From Acidovorax sp. T1 (GTDB lineage Bacteria > Pseudomonadota > Gammaproteobacteria > Burkholderiales > Burkholderiaceae_C), in contig NZ_CP021648.1 in NCBI RefSeq assembly GCF_002176815.1, positions 4,034,002 to 4,098,001 on the forward strand: 64,000 bases of DNA, in the 5' to 3' direction. The notes beneath the pieces were generated by a model. That model searched no databases, had not been told where the DNA came from, and saw only the letters and a list, made by a program, of their open reading frames with translations. A program made the translations under genes and the position numbers. Position 1 is the stretch's first letter; every line of letters begins with the position of its first letter. This document shows, piece by piece, positions 45,985-55,778 of this stretch.

Positions 45985-46533
45985 ATGGGCAACAAACTGT
46001 ATGTCGGCAACCTGCCGTACTCGGTGCGCGACAGCGATCTGGAACAGGCCTTTGGCCAATTTGGTGTCGTGACGAGCGCCAAGGTCATGATGGAGCGCGA
46101 CACCGGCCGCTCCAAGGGCTTCGGCTTCGTCGAAATGGGCAGCGATGCCGAGGCGCAGGCCGCCATTCAGGGCATGAACGGCCAGCCTTTGGGTGGACGC
46201 GGCATCGTCGTCAATGAGGCCCGCCCCATGGAACCCCGTCCACCCCGCAGTGGCGGCGGTGGTTTTGGCGGTGGTGGCGGCGGATACGGTGGCGGTGGCC
46301 GCAGTGGTGGAAGCGGCGGCTATGGCGGTGGCGGGAGCTACGGCGGTGGCCGTGAAGGCGGCGGTGGTGGTGGATACGGTGGTGGCGGCGGTGGCCGAGG
46401 TGATGGCGGCGGTTACGGCGGCGGTGGCCGCAGCGAAGGCGGCTTTCGCAGCCCCTACGGCTCAGGCTCGCGCAATGGCGGTGGCCGCAGTGGCGGCGGG
46501 GGTGGTGGCTATGGTGGCGGCAACAGCTACTAA
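45985..46533 (+). CDS. Glycine-rich RRM RNA-binding protein, copy 2
   Basis: 182 residues. RRM (about 1-80) with KLYVGNLPYS and SKGFGFVEM, then a longer Gly-rich tail (about 88-182) with GGYGGGG, SGGSGGYGG and GGGRSGGGGG units ending GGNSY. Such tails bind RNA loosely and may promote condensates. Paralogue of the preceding gene; the longer tail is the main difference. ATG at 45985 by analogy with copy 1. Confidence 0.93.
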   Translation: MGNKLYVGNLPYSVRDSDLEQAFGQFGVVTSAKVMMERDTGRSKGFGFVEMGSDAEAQAAIQGMNGQPLGGRGIVVNEARPMEPRPPRSGGGGFGGGGGGYGGGGRSGGSGGYGGGGSYGGGREGGGGGGYGGGGGGRGDGGGYGGGGRSEGGFRSPYGSGSRNGGGRSGGGGGGYGGGNSY

Positions 46534-46560
46534 ACCGTACACCAGCAGGATGGTTGGGTA

Positions 46561-46584
46561 GAAGCCCCTTTGGGGGCTTTTTTC
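46561..46584 (+). terminator. Rho-independent terminator after second RRM gene
   Basis: GAAGCCCC, loop TTTG, GGGGC then TTTTTTC. About 28 bases after the stop. Confidence 0.9.
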
Positions 46585-46678
46585 ATGGCCGCAGGTTTCG
46601 GGAGCTGATGCCGCCCCGACGCCAATCTGCCAAGCTGGGCGCCAGCAAGCCTCACACCGGCTTGGTCGTCCACCGCAG

Positions 46679-47461
46679 TTATTCCACCTCATCCTGGCGG
46701 TGCTTGCGGGGCCGGCCTGCCAGCAGTGCGTCCAACAGCGCGTTGGGAAGCAAGCGCAGCAGTTTGGCGACAACACCCATCTGCCAGGGAATGACGCGGT
46801 AACTCACCCCTGCGCCAATGGCCTGGAAGGCGCGGTCAGCAAAACAATCGGCCTGCATCAGGAACGGCATGCCGTAGCGGTTGTGGCGCGTGAGCGGCGT
46901 GTCGACATAGCCTGGCGAAATCGTAACCACGCGCACCCCGTGCGGACGCATCTCGCCGCGCAGGCTTTCGCAATAGCTGATGACCGCCGCCTTGCTGGCG
47001 CAATAAGCCCCATGCCCAGGCAAGCCGCGGATGCCCGCCACACTGCCGATACCCACCAGGGTGCCGCCGCGGCGTTGCACCATGCCATCCAAAAAGGGCT
47101 GAAAAGTGGCCGCCATGCCGATGTTGTTGGTGGCAAAGGTGCGCGCCATGACGTCGATATCGGCACGGATGGCGGTGTCCATGCCCACGCTGATGCCGGC
47201 GTTGGCAATGACCACATCGGGCAGACCCTGGCGCGCTATGCAGTCCCGGCCCGCGGCCATGATGCTTTCAGGCACCGACACATCAGCACTATAAATTTCA
47301 TAGCTACTAGCGCTTATCCCTTGGGCGCTAGCCCATGATTTCATGTCAAATGTGCGCCGTGCCACCAGCGCCAGCCGATAACCACCCTGATGAAAACGCA
47401 GGGCCAGCGCCTGGCCAATGCCGCTGGAGGCGCCCGTGATGAAGACGAGCGGGGCCGTCAT
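46679..47461 (-). CDS. Short-chain dehydrogenase/reductase (SDR)
   Basis: 260 residues. VFITGASSGIGQALAL is the TGxxxGxG cofactor motif, VIANAGIS the NAG motif, and GSVAGIRGLPGHGAYCASKAAVISY supplies the catalytic Ser, Tyr (YCASK) and Lys. An NAD(P)-dependent oxidoreductase of unknown substrate; the hydrophobic C-terminal helix suggests membrane contact. A copy of the interspersed palindrome codes for about residues 38-57, in frame, between cofactor strands. It lies 28 bases after lptC. Confidence 0.9.
   Translation of the reverse strand: MTAPLVFITGASSGIGQALALRFHQGGYRLALVARRTFDMKSWASAQGISASSYEIYSADVSVPESIMAAGRDCIARQGLPDVVIANAGISVGMDTAIRADIDVMARTFATNNIGMAATFQPFLDGMVQRRGGTLVGIGSVAGIRGLPGHGAYCASKAAVISYCESLRGEMRPHGVRVVTISPGYVDTPLTRHNRYGMPFLMQADCFADRAFQAIGAGVSYRVIPWQMGVVAKLLRLLPNALLDALLAGRPRKHRQDEVE
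47291..47349 (+). repeat. Interspersed palindrome, copy 11, inside the SDR gene
   Basis: AAATTTCATAGCTACTAGCG, CTTATCCCTTGGGCGCTAGC, CCATGATTTCATG: TAGCGC/GCGCTA arms, entirely within coding sequence and in frame. Confidence 0.75.
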
Positions 47462-47489
47462 GGGGTCGGTCTGCACGCTGTTGGGCGAC

Positions 47490-48083
47490 TTATCGCGACG
47501 CCGCAGGCATCAGCACGCCCCGCACACGCCCGCGCAGTTGCAGCACCTGATCGAGGTTGTCATATTCCATGGCATCGGCCGTGAACTGGTCGTTGCCCCG
47601 GATGAGGACGACAGGCTGGTCCGAGCGCACACGCTCGGCCTGGGTGAACGCGTGTAGGAATTCACCCCGAAATTCCAGGCGCGGCTGCGTCTCGCGCGTG
47701 ACCACCGCGTTGCCAAAAAGCTGCACCTCAGAGCCATCGGCATTGCTCAGTGCGCGCTGGGCCGTGGCCAGTGTCACGACGCCCTGCGGCGTCACCGAGC
47801 GCATGCGCACATTGTCGATTTCCAGGGTGTCCGTGTCGGGAAAATGCCGCCCCATGTCGCCCTTGACCTCGCTTTGCATCCGCCCGGTGGCGTCAAAACT
47901 CTTGACCGAAAAAGCCTTCATGAAATAGTCGGGCTGGTGGCCGTTGCTGGGCGCGGCCACGGCGGCGATGGGCGCGGGGGCGTTGCGCACCAGCCACCAG
48001 GTGCCCAAGGCCAGCAGCCCCATGAGGATGATCGGAAGGTAGAGCGTAAACCGCTCCCAGCCCTGGCGCAGCAGCGGGGTCAT
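47490..48083 (-). CDS. lptC: LPS export periplasmic protein LptC
   Basis: 197 residues. An N-terminal membrane anchor (about 14-34, LYLPIILMGLLALGTWWLV), then a beta-jellyroll with PDYFMKAFSVKSFDATGRMQSEVKGDMGRHFPDTDTLEID and a C-terminal YDNLDQVLQLRGRVRGVL strand. LptC links LptBFG to the LptA bridge. Overlaps kdsC by four bases. lptA and lptB, which often follow, are not here: an SDR follows. Confidence 0.92.
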   Translation of the reverse strand: MTPLLRQGWERFTLYLPIILMGLLALGTWWLVRNAPAPIAAVAAPSNGHQPDYFMKAFSVKSFDATGRMQSEVKGDMGRHFPDTDTLEIDNVRMRSVTPQGVVTLATAQRALSNADGSEVQLFGNAVVTRETQPRLEFRGEFLHAFTQAERVRSDQPVVLIRGNDQFTADAMEYDNLDQVLQLRGRVRGVLMPAASR

Positions 48084-48643
48084 AGCGTGTAGCCCGCCAG
48101 CAGGGCTGCATAGCGGCCACTGGCCACCAGCAGCAGGTCGCAGAACTCGCGCGCCGCGCCTTCGCCGCCACGCGCCAGCGTGGTGTGGTGCGCGGCATGG
48201 CGCACTTCCACATGGGCATTGGCGGGTGCACAGGCCAGGGCGCAGCGGCGCATGACGGGCAGATCCGGCCAGTCGTCGCCCATGGCGGCAGCCTGCGTCC
48301 AGGAGAGCCCCAGCTTCGACAGGATCTGCTCGGCCGCCGGGCGCTTGTCTTCGGTGCCAAAAACTGCATGCTCGACACCGAGGGCCTGCAGGCGCAAGCG
48401 CAACGGGGCCGAGTCGCGGCCGGTGATCACGGCCGGGGTGATGCCCGCCTGCTGCAGCAATTTGAGGCCATGCCCGTCCAGGGTGTTGAAGCGCTTGAGC
48501 GTTTCGCCGGCTTCGCTGATGTACAGGCCGCCATCGGTCAGCACCCCGTCCACATCAAAAAAGGCCACGCGCACGCCCTGGGCGCGCAGCAGGAGTTCGG
48601 GGGGGAATTGCAGCACGGGCAGGGTCATTTCAATGGGAGGCAT
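48080..48643 (-). CDS. kdsC: 3-deoxy-D-manno-octulosonate 8-phosphate phosphatase
   Basis: About 187 residues. HAD fold without cap: VAFFDVDGVLTDGGLYIS (nucleophile Asp), VITGRDS, and AAMGDDWPDLPVM. It removes phosphate from Kdo-8-phosphate to give Kdo for lipopolysaccharide. The start may be 48643 or 48628; neither has a clear ribosome site. Placed between kdsD and lptC. Confidence 0.93.
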   Translation of the reverse strand: MPPIEMTLPVLQFPPELLLRAQGVRVAFFDVDGVLTDGGLYISEAGETLKRFNTLDGHGLKLLQQAGITPAVITGRDSAPLRLRLQALGVEHAVFGTEDKRPAAEQILSKLGLSWTQAAAMGDDWPDLPVMRRCALACAPANAHVEVRHAAHHTTLARGGEGAAREFCDLLLVASGRYAALLAGYTL

Positions 48644-48682
48644 GGCGGATGTAAAAGGCACGGCCGCGGCCAGTGCACCCGT

Positions 48683-48751
48683 GGAACCGGCTTTGCCGGG
48701 CCACGGGGTGCGTCCCTCTGGAGGGAAGGCGCGAAGCGACTCAGGGGGGTC
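48683..48751. repeat. GC-rich intergenic element, copy B (after kdsD)
   Basis: GTCCCTCTGGAGGGAAGGCG, then CGAAGCGACTCAGGGGGG, ending at the kdsD stop. Same GGGAAGnCGCG-AGCG-CTCAGGGGG layout as the element after ubiU (31594-31663). Confidence 0.65.
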
Positions 48752-49745
48752 ATATAACTTTCGCGCGCATCAGGTCGCGGATGTGGACCACGCCTTCCAG
48801 CGTTCCGGTCGCTCCCACCACCAGCACGCTGGTGATGCCGTGGGTTTCCATCATTTCGGCGGCATTGACCGCCAGGGCGTCGGGCGCAATGCGGCGGGGC
48901 GTGGCGTGCATGACCTGGGCGGCCGTGGCCTTGCGCAGGTCGGCGCCCGCTTCGATGCGGCGGCGCAGATCGCCGTCGGTAAAGATGCCCAGCACCTGCC
49001 CCGCGCCATCCACCACGGCCGTGGAACCCAGCCCCTTGGCGCTCATCTCGCGCATCAGCTCGCTGAAGGTGGCGTCGGGCAAAACGCGCGGAACCGCGTC
49101 GCCCGAGCGCATGACATCGCTCACATGCGTCAGCAGTTTGCGGCCCAGGGCGCCGCCGGGGTGCGAACGGGCAAAGTCTTCGGGCCGAAACCCGCGCGCA
49201 TCGAGCAAGGCCACGGCCAGGGCATCGCCCATGGCCAGTTGCGCGGTGGTGCTGGCCGTGGGCGCCAGGTTCAGCGGGCAGGCTTCGCGCTGCACGCTGC
49301 AGTCGAGCGTGAGGTCGGCGTGGCGCGCCAGCGTGGAGTGCGCGCCGCCCGTCATGGCGATCAGGGGCACGCCCAGGCGCTTGAGCACCGGCAGCAGCGC
49401 CGTGAGCTCGCCACTTTCGCCGCTGTTGGAGATGGCCAGCACCAGGTCGTCGGCGGTCACCATGCCCAGATCGCCATGGCTGGCCTCGGCGGGGTGGACA
49501 AAAAAGGCGGGGGTGCCGGTGGACGCCAGGGTGGCTGCAATCTTGCGCCCGATATGACCGCTCTTGCCCATGCCCATGACCACCACGCGCCCGGTGGTCT
49601 GCAGCACGCGCTGCACGGCCTGCACAAACCGGGCGTCCAGGCGTGCGGCCAACCCGGTGAGGGCAGCGGCCTCGATGTCAAACGTTTCCCGCGCCAGGCG
49701 CAGGACCTGATCCGGATCAAGAGGGGAAAGGGCGGCGGGAGTCAT
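48750..49745 (-). CDS. kdsD: D-arabinose 5-phosphate isomerase (KpsF/GutQ)
   Basis: 331 residues. SIS domain (about 35-185) with VVVMGMGKSGHIGRKIAATLASTGTPAFFVHPAEASHGDLGM, then two CBS domains with MRSGDAVPRVLPDATFSELM and VMHATPRRIAPDALAVNAAEMM. Converts ribulose 5-phosphate to arabinose 5-phosphate for Kdo synthesis. Starts the kdsD-kdsC-lptC series, divergent from the antiporter gene by 48 bases. Confidence 0.96.
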   Translation of the reverse strand: MTPAALSPLDPDQVLRLARETFDIEAAALTGLAARLDARFVQAVQRVLQTTGRVVVMGMGKSGHIGRKIAATLASTGTPAFFVHPAEASHGDLGMVTADDLVLAISNSGESGELTALLPVLKRLGVPLIAMTGGAHSTLARHADLTLDCSVQREACPLNLAPTASTTAQLAMGDALAVALLDARGFRPEDFARSHPGGALGRKLLTHVSDVMRSGDAVPRVLPDATFSELMREMSAKGLGSTAVVDGAGQVLGIFTDGDLRRRIEAGADLRKATAAQVMHATPRRIAPDALAVNAAEMMETHGITSVLVVGATGTLEGVVHIRDLMRAKVI

Positions 49746-49793
49746 CCGCGGATTCTATCGACCGGGGTGCGGGGCCTCGGATAGCATTGGTCT

Positions 49794-51779
49794 ATGTCCT
49801 CACTCGCGCTGACCTTGCTTTATCTCCTGGCCGCGGTGTTGGGGGTGGTGGTGTGTCGCAGCCTCAAACTGCCGCCGATGCTGGGCTACCTGGCCGCAGG
49901 CGTGCTGATCGGACCCCATGCGCTGGCGCTGGCGCAGAACTCGGAAGGGGTGCGGCACCTCGGCGAATTCGGGGTGGTGTTCCTGATGTTCGCCATCGGG
50001 CTCGAATTCAGCCTGCCCAAGCTGCGCGCCATGCGCCGCCAGGTGTTTGGCCTGGGACTGCTGCAGGTGGTGCTGAGCATGCTGGTGGTCACCGGGCTGC
50101 TGCTGGCGCTGGCGCACCTGGTGGGCGGCGTGTGGGCGCTGGGCTGGCAGTCGGCCCTGGCGCTGTCGGGGGTGCTGGCCATGAGCAGCACGGCCATCGT
50201 CGTCAAGCTGATGGCCGAGCGCTCCGAACTTGAAAGCGAGCATGGCCGGCGCGTGATGGGCATCCTGCTGTTCCAGGACCTGGCGGTGGTGCCCCTGCTG
50301 GTGCTGATTCCGGCCCTGGGCTCGTCGCCCGACCGCCTGCTCACGGCGCTGGGGCTGGCGCTGCTCAAGGCCGCGCTGCTGGTGGGCCTGCTGCTGACGG
50401 GCGGCCAGCGCCTGATGCGCTGGTGGCTCACGCAGGTGGCTCGGCGCAAGAGCGACGAGCTGTTCATGCTGAACCTGCTGCTGATCACGCTGGGCCTGGC
50501 ATGGCTGACCGACCTGGCCGGCCTGAGCCTGGCCCTGGGCGCCTTCATTGCGGGGGTGCTGGTCTCGGAGACCGAATACCGCCACCAGGTGGGCACGGAT
50601 ATCCGCCCGTTCCACGACGTGCTGCTGGGCCTGTTCTTCATCACCATCGGCATGATGCTGGACTGGCATATTCTGGTGGACCGCTGGGCGCTGGTGCTGG
50701 TGCTGGTCACGGTGCCGCTGCTGCTCAAGCTGGTGCTCATCCTGGTGCTGGCGCGCGGCATGGGCGCCACGGCCGGGGTGGCGCTGCGCACCGGCCTGTA
50801 TCTTGCGCAGGCGGGCGAGTTCGGCTTTGTGCTGCTGTCGCTCACGCTGGAAAACGGGCTGGTGCAGCCGGCACTCATGAACCCGATTTTGGCGGCCATG
50901 GTGCTGTCGATGCTGGCCACGCCGTTTCTCATCCTGTACAGCAACCGCATCGTGATGAGGCTGGTGGCCAGCGACTGGCTGCAGCAGTCGCTGCAGATGA
51001 CCACCATCGCGCGCAAGTCCATCAACACCAGCAAGCATGTGATCATTTGCGGCTTTGGCCGCTGCGGCCAGAACCTGGCCCGGATGCTGGAGCGCGAAGG
51101 CATTCCCTACATGGCGCTGGACCTGGACCCCGACCGCGTGCGCCAGGCCGCCGCCGCGGGCCATTCCGTGGTCTATGGCGATGCCACGCGCCTGCAGGCG
51201 CTGATGGCGGCGGGGCTGGTGCGCGCCAGCGCGGTTGCGGTGACCTATCTGGACGTGCCGTCGGCACTCAAGGTGCTGGCCAACACGCGCGCCCATGCGC
51301 CGCAGGTGCCCGTGGTGGTGCGCACGCAGGACGACCTGCACCTGGACAAGCTGCAGGAGGCAGGCGCCACCGAGGTGGTGCCCGAGGCCATCGAGGGCTC
51401 GCTCATGCTGGCCAGCCACGCACTGGCACTGGTGGGGGTGCCCATGCGCCGGGTGCTGCGGCTGGTGCAGGACCAGCGCGATGCGCGCTACAACCTGCTG
51501 CGCGGCTACTTCCATGGCGCCGACGACGACACCGTGAACGAGCGCGACCAGGAGCGCCTGTCCACCGTCACGCTGCCACCCGGCGCCAAAGTCGTCGGTC
51601 AGTCGCTGGGCGGGCTGGCCTTGCCGGCGATGGGCGTGCGGGTGGTCAATTTGCGGCGCGGCGACGGCCATCCGGGTGCCGCGGTGGCCGAAGCGCTGCT
51701 GGCGGCGGGCGATACGCTGGTGCTGTCGGGGCACCCTGCTGCGCTGGCGCTGGCGGAAGACAAGCTGCTGCGGGGGTAA
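49794..51779 (+). CDS. KefB/KefC-type cation:proton antiporter (CPA2) with RCK domain
   Basis: 661 residues. Twelve or so membrane helices (1-385) with FLMFAIGLEFSLPKLRAMR, GVLAMSSTAIVVKLM and GLSLALGAFIAGVLVSET; then a TrkA-N/RCK domain (about 410-530, HVIICGFGRCGQNLARMLEREG) and a TrkA-C domain (about 560-660). Likely K+/H+ or Na+/H+ exchange gated by nucleotide or glutathione adducts. ATG at 49794. Confidence 0.93.
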   Translation: MSSLALTLLYLLAAVLGVVVCRSLKLPPMLGYLAAGVLIGPHALALAQNSEGVRHLGEFGVVFLMFAIGLEFSLPKLRAMRRQVFGLGLLQVVLSMLVVTGLLLALAHLVGGVWALGWQSALALSGVLAMSSTAIVVKLMAERSELESEHGRRVMGILLFQDLAVVPLLVLIPALGSSPDRLLTALGLALLKAALLVGLLLTGGQRLMRWWLTQVARRKSDELFMLNLLLITLGLAWLTDLAGLSLALGAFIAGVLVSETEYRHQVGTDIRPFHDVLLGLFFITIGMMLDWHILVDRWALVLVLVTVPLLLKLVLILVLARGMGATAGVALRTGLYLAQAGEFGFVLLSLTLENGLVQPALMNPILAAMVLSMLATPFLILYSNRIVMRLVASDWLQQSLQMTTIARKSINTSKHVIICGFGRCGQNLARMLEREGIPYMALDLDPDRVRQAAAAGHSVVYGDATRLQALMAAGLVRASAVAVTYLDVPSALKVLANTRAHAPQVPVVVRTQDDLHLDKLQEAGATEVVPEAIEGSLMLASHALALVGVPMRRVLRLVQDQRDARYNLLRGYFHGADDDTVNERDQERLSTVTLPPGAKVVGQSLGGLALPAMGVRVVNLRRGDGHPGAAVAEALLAAGDTLVLSGHPAALALAEDKLLRG

Positions 51780-51863
51780 AGGCAGGAGGCAGCCCCTGAG
51801 CGGCGGGGCGGCCCTTGCGCGGCGGTACTCGTTTCACGCAGTGCCTGTACCCAAAGGGACTGG

Positions 51864-51932
51864 AAAAAATGAATGAAATACGGCTCTAGCGCTTATCCAT
51901 AAAGCGCTAATAGCTATATTTTAGATAGCAAA
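51864..51932 (-). repeat. Interspersed palindrome, copy 12, over the diguanylate gene stop
   Basis: Minus strand GATTTGCTATCTAAAATATA, then GCTATTAGCGCTTTATGGAT, AAGCGCTAGAGCC. TAGCGCTT/AAGCGCTA arms are perfect. The last few codons and the TAG stop (51914-51916) of the GGDEF/EAL gene are provided by its flank. Confidence 0.85.
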
Positions 51933-54900
51933 TCGACAGGTCCGGGCCGCCCGAACAGGTAGCCCTGGAACTGCCGGCAGCCGTTGCGCAGCAAAAAAGC
52001 GCGCTGGCCCTCGGTTTCCACCCCTTCGGCCACCACATCCAGCCCCAGGCTGCTTGCCAGCGTAATGATGGTGCAGGCAATGGCCGCATCGTTGGGGTCG
52101 GTGAGCACATCGCGCACAAAACTCTGGTCGATCTTGAGCTGGTCGAGCGGCAGGCGCTTGAGATAACCCAGCGAGGAATAGCCCGTACCAAAATCGTCGA
52201 GCGAAAACCCCACCCCCAGGGTGCGCAGGGCCTGCATTTTCAGGATGCTGTCTTCCACGTCATGCAGCATCAGGCTTTCGGTCAGCTCCAGCTTCAGCCG
52301 GCGCGGGCTGGCGCCGGACTCGCGCAGGGCATCCAGCACCTGCTGCACAAAGTGGGGATGCCGGAACTCCTGCGCACTGACGTTCACCGCCACGCTCCAG
52401 CCGGCGCTGTGCGGCATGGCCGCCCACAGCGCCAGTTGCGCACATGCCAGGCGCATGACCTGTCGCCCCAGGGGCAAGATCAGCCCAGTCTGTTCGGCCA
52501 AGGGGATGAAATCGCCGGGCGGCACCATGCCGCGTTGCGGATGCTTCCAGCGCACCAGGGCCTCTGCGCCCAGCACATCGCCTGTCTCATTGACCACCGG
52601 CTGGTAGTGCAGCAAGAACTCGTCGCGCTGCAGGCCCTGCCGGATATCCCCTTCCAGTGCCGAACGTGCACTGGCGGCCGCCTGCATGGCCGGGTCAAAG
52701 AAACACAAGGTGTTGCGCCCCTGGGCCTTGGCCTGGTACATGGCCAGGTCAGCGCGCTGCAGCAATTCATGCACCGGCTGCCCTGCGTCGCGAAACAGCG
52801 CAATGCCGATGCTCGGGGTGCTGTGTATCTCGCGGTTGTCCACCTGAAAGGGCCCGTTGAGCGACGCGATGATCTTCTGGGCAATGGCCTCCGCCTCGAC
52901 GGCGGCCTCGGGCTCCGCGCTGTGCAGCTGCTGGAGAATCACCACAAATTCATCACCGCCCAGCCGTGCCACGGTGTCCATGGCACGCACGCACGATCGC
53001 AAGCGCGCGGCCACCTGCACCAGCAGGCGGTCGCCCATCTCGTGGCCCAGGGTGTCATTGATGGCCTTGAAGTTGTCCAGGTCCAGAAACAGCAAGGCGC
53101 CATGGCACGCTTCGCGCACACAGCCCAGGGTGGCGTGCTCCAGCCGGTCAAGCAAAAGCCGGCGATTGGGCAGCGCCGTGAGCTCGTCGTAAAACACCAG
53201 CCGCTGGATCTCGGCCTCCGCCTTCTTGCGTTCAGTGATGTTGCGCGCAACGCCGCGGTAGCCGGTACACCGGCCTTCGGCATCAAAAATGGGTTCGCCA
53301 CTGATGGACACCCAGACGGGTGTGCCGTCAGTGGTGGTGCGCTGCATCTCGAAGTCATGAAAGACCTCATGGGCCTGCAGCTGTTGGCGGTGCTTACTCC
53401 ACTGCCCGGGCGCCACCACGGCGTCGGGCAGTTCCCAGCGGGTCAGTCCGTACTGCGTTTCGTCCGGGATACCGCGCTCGACGCTGCCGTCGAACCGGAC
53501 AAACCGGAAGTCGGCATCCTGCTCCCAGTACCAGTCCGAGGAAAGATCGGTAAGGCTGCGCCAGCGCGCCTCGCTCTCCCGCAATGCCTGCAATGTGCCC
53601 AGGTAATCGGTCACATCCGCAAAACTACGCACCCAGCCGCCCGCCTCCAGCAGTCGCGTGCGCACTTCCAGGTACCGCCCTGCGCGTGTCTTGCGGATAT
53701 AGGTTTCGGGCATTGCTGAGCCCCCGGCGTGGTCCGATGCCAGGTAGGCCCGTGCGGGCGATTCGATCAGGTCGAGATCCTGCCCGAAATCTCCCCGCTC
53801 GGTCTGGAAACGCACCACGTCTTCCACGAGCGGCTGCGTTGCGAGCAGTTCTTCGGGCAAATCCAGCAGTTCCAGATAACGCCGGTTGTACAGGCGTATG
53901 CGCCCGTTGGCATCCACGTTCGCGATGCCCTGGGACACGCTGGCCAGCGTGCCTTCCAGCGCGCGGGTCTTTTCGGAGAGCAGGGCACTGGTGCGTGCCA
54001 GCCGGGACTCGACTTCGCTGCGCGCCAGCTCGGCCCGGCGGGCCAGTTCCAGCTGGCCCACGGTGTTGCGCAGCGGCTGCAAAAACTGCACATCGGCCTG
54101 CGAATAGCCCCCCGGGCGATTGGCCAGCCCGACCATGGCGACCAGCTCCCCTGCGGCATGGATCGGCAGGCCCAGATAGGTTGTGAGCGCCGGGTGCCCC
54201 TGCGGCCGCCCGGCACTGCGCGGGTCTGCGGCGGGGTTGTTGCTGATGACGGCCTCGCCCGTCAACAGCGCCGCGCCCAAGAGCGAGTGCGGATTGTCAA
54301 AAACCATCCCCTCCTGGGCGTGCTGGGCATAGCGGACCCGCGAAGCTGCGTCCCAGCTGATGTCGGTCATGGCATGCACCCGCAAGAACGGCAGGCCCTG
54401 GGGCGCGCGCTGTACCTGCCCCACCAGCCCGAACGCACTGCCGGTGAGCGCCATCAACTCCTGGAGCACCGCATCAAACGCCGCGCGGGGAGAAGTTTGG
54501 GCAATGAAAATGGCCTGAACTTTGGAGATCGCCTGCAGCAGGCGGTGCTGCCTTGCCAGCATGGCCTCGGCGGTCTGGCGGGCCCGTGCGACCGTGCTGC
54601 GTTCCAACACCGCCTCAATCTGCGCGGGAAGCGCCAGCAAGTGATCGCGTTGCGGGGTCTGCACCAGAAAATCACTGAACCCGTGCCGCATGGCCTGGGC
54701 CGCCTGAGCCTCCTCGCCCGGGAGCACCATGATCAGCGCCGGCACATCGTCGAGCATTTTCAGCACATCAAAGGCCGTGCCATCGGCCATGCTGCGCACC
54801 GTCAGCACCACGTCGATTTGCTGGCGGGCCAGTATCCGGCGGGCTTGCGCAAGGGTGGGCGCCATGTCGACTGTCCAGTCCAGCCAGGGATCGACCAGCG

Positions 54901-54961
54901 CATGGACGACGGACTGCGCATGGTCAGAGTCGCCATCGATCAAAAGGACAGAGATGGGCAT
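51914..54961 (-). CDS. GAF/PAS/GGDEF/EAL signalling protein with pseudo-receiver
   Basis: 1015 residues. Order: receiver-like domain (1-120), coiled linker, GAF-like region (about 150-310), coiled coil (about 315-345), two PAS domains (about 350-460 and 470-590, with RYLEVRTRL and [22 protein letters not shown]), GGDEF (about 595-760, [12 protein letters not shown]) and EAL (about 770-1010, [38 protein letters not shown]). Both c-di-GMP synthesis and breakdown motifs look intact. In the receiver part the phosphoacceptor Asp position reads VLTVRS and the Lys position DFLVQTP, so it is probably not phosphorylated. Confidence 0.92.
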   Translation of the reverse strand: MPISVLLIDGDSDHAQSVVHALVDPWLDWTVDMAPTLAQARRILARQQIDVVLTVRSMADGTAFDVLKMLDDVPALIMVLPGEEAQAAQAMRHGFSDFLVQTPQRDHLLALPAQIEAVLERSTVARARQTAEAMLARQHRLLQAISKVQAIFIAQTSPRAAFDAVLQELMALTGSAFGLVGQVQRAPQGLPFLRVHAMTDISWDAASRVRYAQHAQEGMVFDNPHSLLGAALLTGEAVISNNPAADPRSAGRPQGHPALTTYLGLPIHAAGELVAMVGLANRPGGYSQADVQFLQPLRNTVGQLELARRAELARSEVESRLARTSALLSEKTRALEGTLASVSQGIANVDANGRIRLYNRRYLELLDLPEELLATQPLVEDVVRFQTERGDFGQDLDLIESPARAYLASDHAGGSAMPETYIRKTRAGRYLEVRTRLLEAGGWVRSFADVTDYLGTLQALRESEARWRSLTDLSSDWYWEQDADFRFVRFDGSVERGIPDETQYGLTRWELPDAVVAPGQWSKHRQQLQAHEVFHDFEMQRTTTDGTPVWVSISGEPIFDAEGRCTGYRGVARNITERKKAEAEIQRLVFYDELTALPNRRLLLDRLEHATLGCVREACHGALLFLDLDNFKAINDTLGHEMGDRLLVQVAARLRSCVRAMDTVARLGGDEFVVILQQLHSAEPEAAVEAEAIAQKIIASLNGPFQVDNREIHSTPSIGIALFRDAGQPVHELLQRADLAMYQAKAQGRNTLCFFDPAMQAAASARSALEGDIRQGLQRDEFLLHYQPVVNETGDVLGAEALVRWKHPQRGMVPPGDFIPLAEQTGLILPLGRQVMRLACAQLALWAAMPHSAGWSVAVNVSAQEFRHPHFVQQVLDALRESGASPRRLKLELTESLMLHDVEDSILKMQALRTLGVGFSLDDFGTGYSSLGYLKRLPLDQLKIDQSFVRDVLTDPNDAAIACTIITLASSLGLDVVAEGVETEGQRAFLLRNGCRQFQGYLFGRPGPVDLLSKI

Positions 54962-55161
54962 GGGCCGATCCGGAGTGCGAAACCAAATCGGCCCCAAAAA
55001 GCCGATGGCGGAACAAGGAGAAACAACAGTTACCGATTATGGGGGCAGCCCAGGCTGCACAGCCGCTGTGTCATGCGTGCGACGCAGTCCTTACACTTCG
55101 GGCGTCGAGTGAAACGGGCTTGCCCGCGTTGCTCTTTGTTCATTTCCCAATCCACCCCTCC

Positions 55162-55716
55162 ATGCAGCCCCTTAGCGTCAACGAGTACCTTCGCCAGCAC
55201 ATCCGCACGGTTCCTGACTGGCCCGCGCCCGGAGTGCAGTTTCGTGACATCACGCCCCTGCTGCAGGACCCCAAAGTCTTTCGCGTCCTGATAGATGCCT
55301 TCGTTCACCGCTACATGGACCGCGCCCTGCGCCCCGATGTGGTGGCCGGGCTCGACGCGCGCGGTTTCATCCTGGGGGCCGTGGTGGCCTACGAACTGAA
55401 CGTGGGGTTCGTGCCCATCCGCAAGAAGGGCAAGCTGCCATTCACGACGGTCGAGGAAACGTATGAGCTCGAATACGGCAGCGCCACGGTCGAATTGCAC
55501 ACCGACGCCGTCAAGGCAGGAGACCGCGTGCTGCTGATCGACGACCTGATTGCCACCGGCGGCACCATGATGGCCGGCAAGAAACTGCTGGAAAAACTTG
55601 GCGCCACGGTCACCGAAGGCGCCGCCATCGTCGATTTGCCGGAGCTTGGTGGGTCACAACGGCTGCGCGAAGGCGGCCTTGCGCTGTACACCCTGGTGGA
55701 CTTCGCCGGGCACTGA
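55162..55716 (+). CDS. apt: Adenine phosphoribosyltransferase
   Basis: 184 residues. [21 protein letters not shown] is the family start; [20 protein letters not shown] and the PRPP loop [17 protein letters not shown] follow. Salvages adenine to AMP. ATG at 55162 chosen for its match with Apt N termini. Divergent from the GGDEF/EAL gene by 200 bases. Confidence 0.96.
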   Translation: MQPLSVNEYLRQHIRTVPDWPAPGVQFRDITPLLQDPKVFRVLIDAFVHRYMDRALRPDVVAGLDARGFILGAVVAYELNVGFVPIRKKGKLPFTTVEETYELEYGSATVELHTDAVKAGDRVLLIDDLIATGGTMMAGKKLLEKLGATVTEGAAIVDLPELGGSQRLREGGLALYTLVDFAGH

Positions 55717-55778
55717 AGCCATACCGGGCGCTCCAGGCGGCCAAGGCCTGTGTGTCTGGCCCTGCCAGACGCCTTGCC

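Noticed and set aside
45580..46530. Tandem GGTGGCGGC-type DNA repeats as a minisatellite
   Set aside because: They are the codons of the Gly-rich tails of the two RRM proteins.
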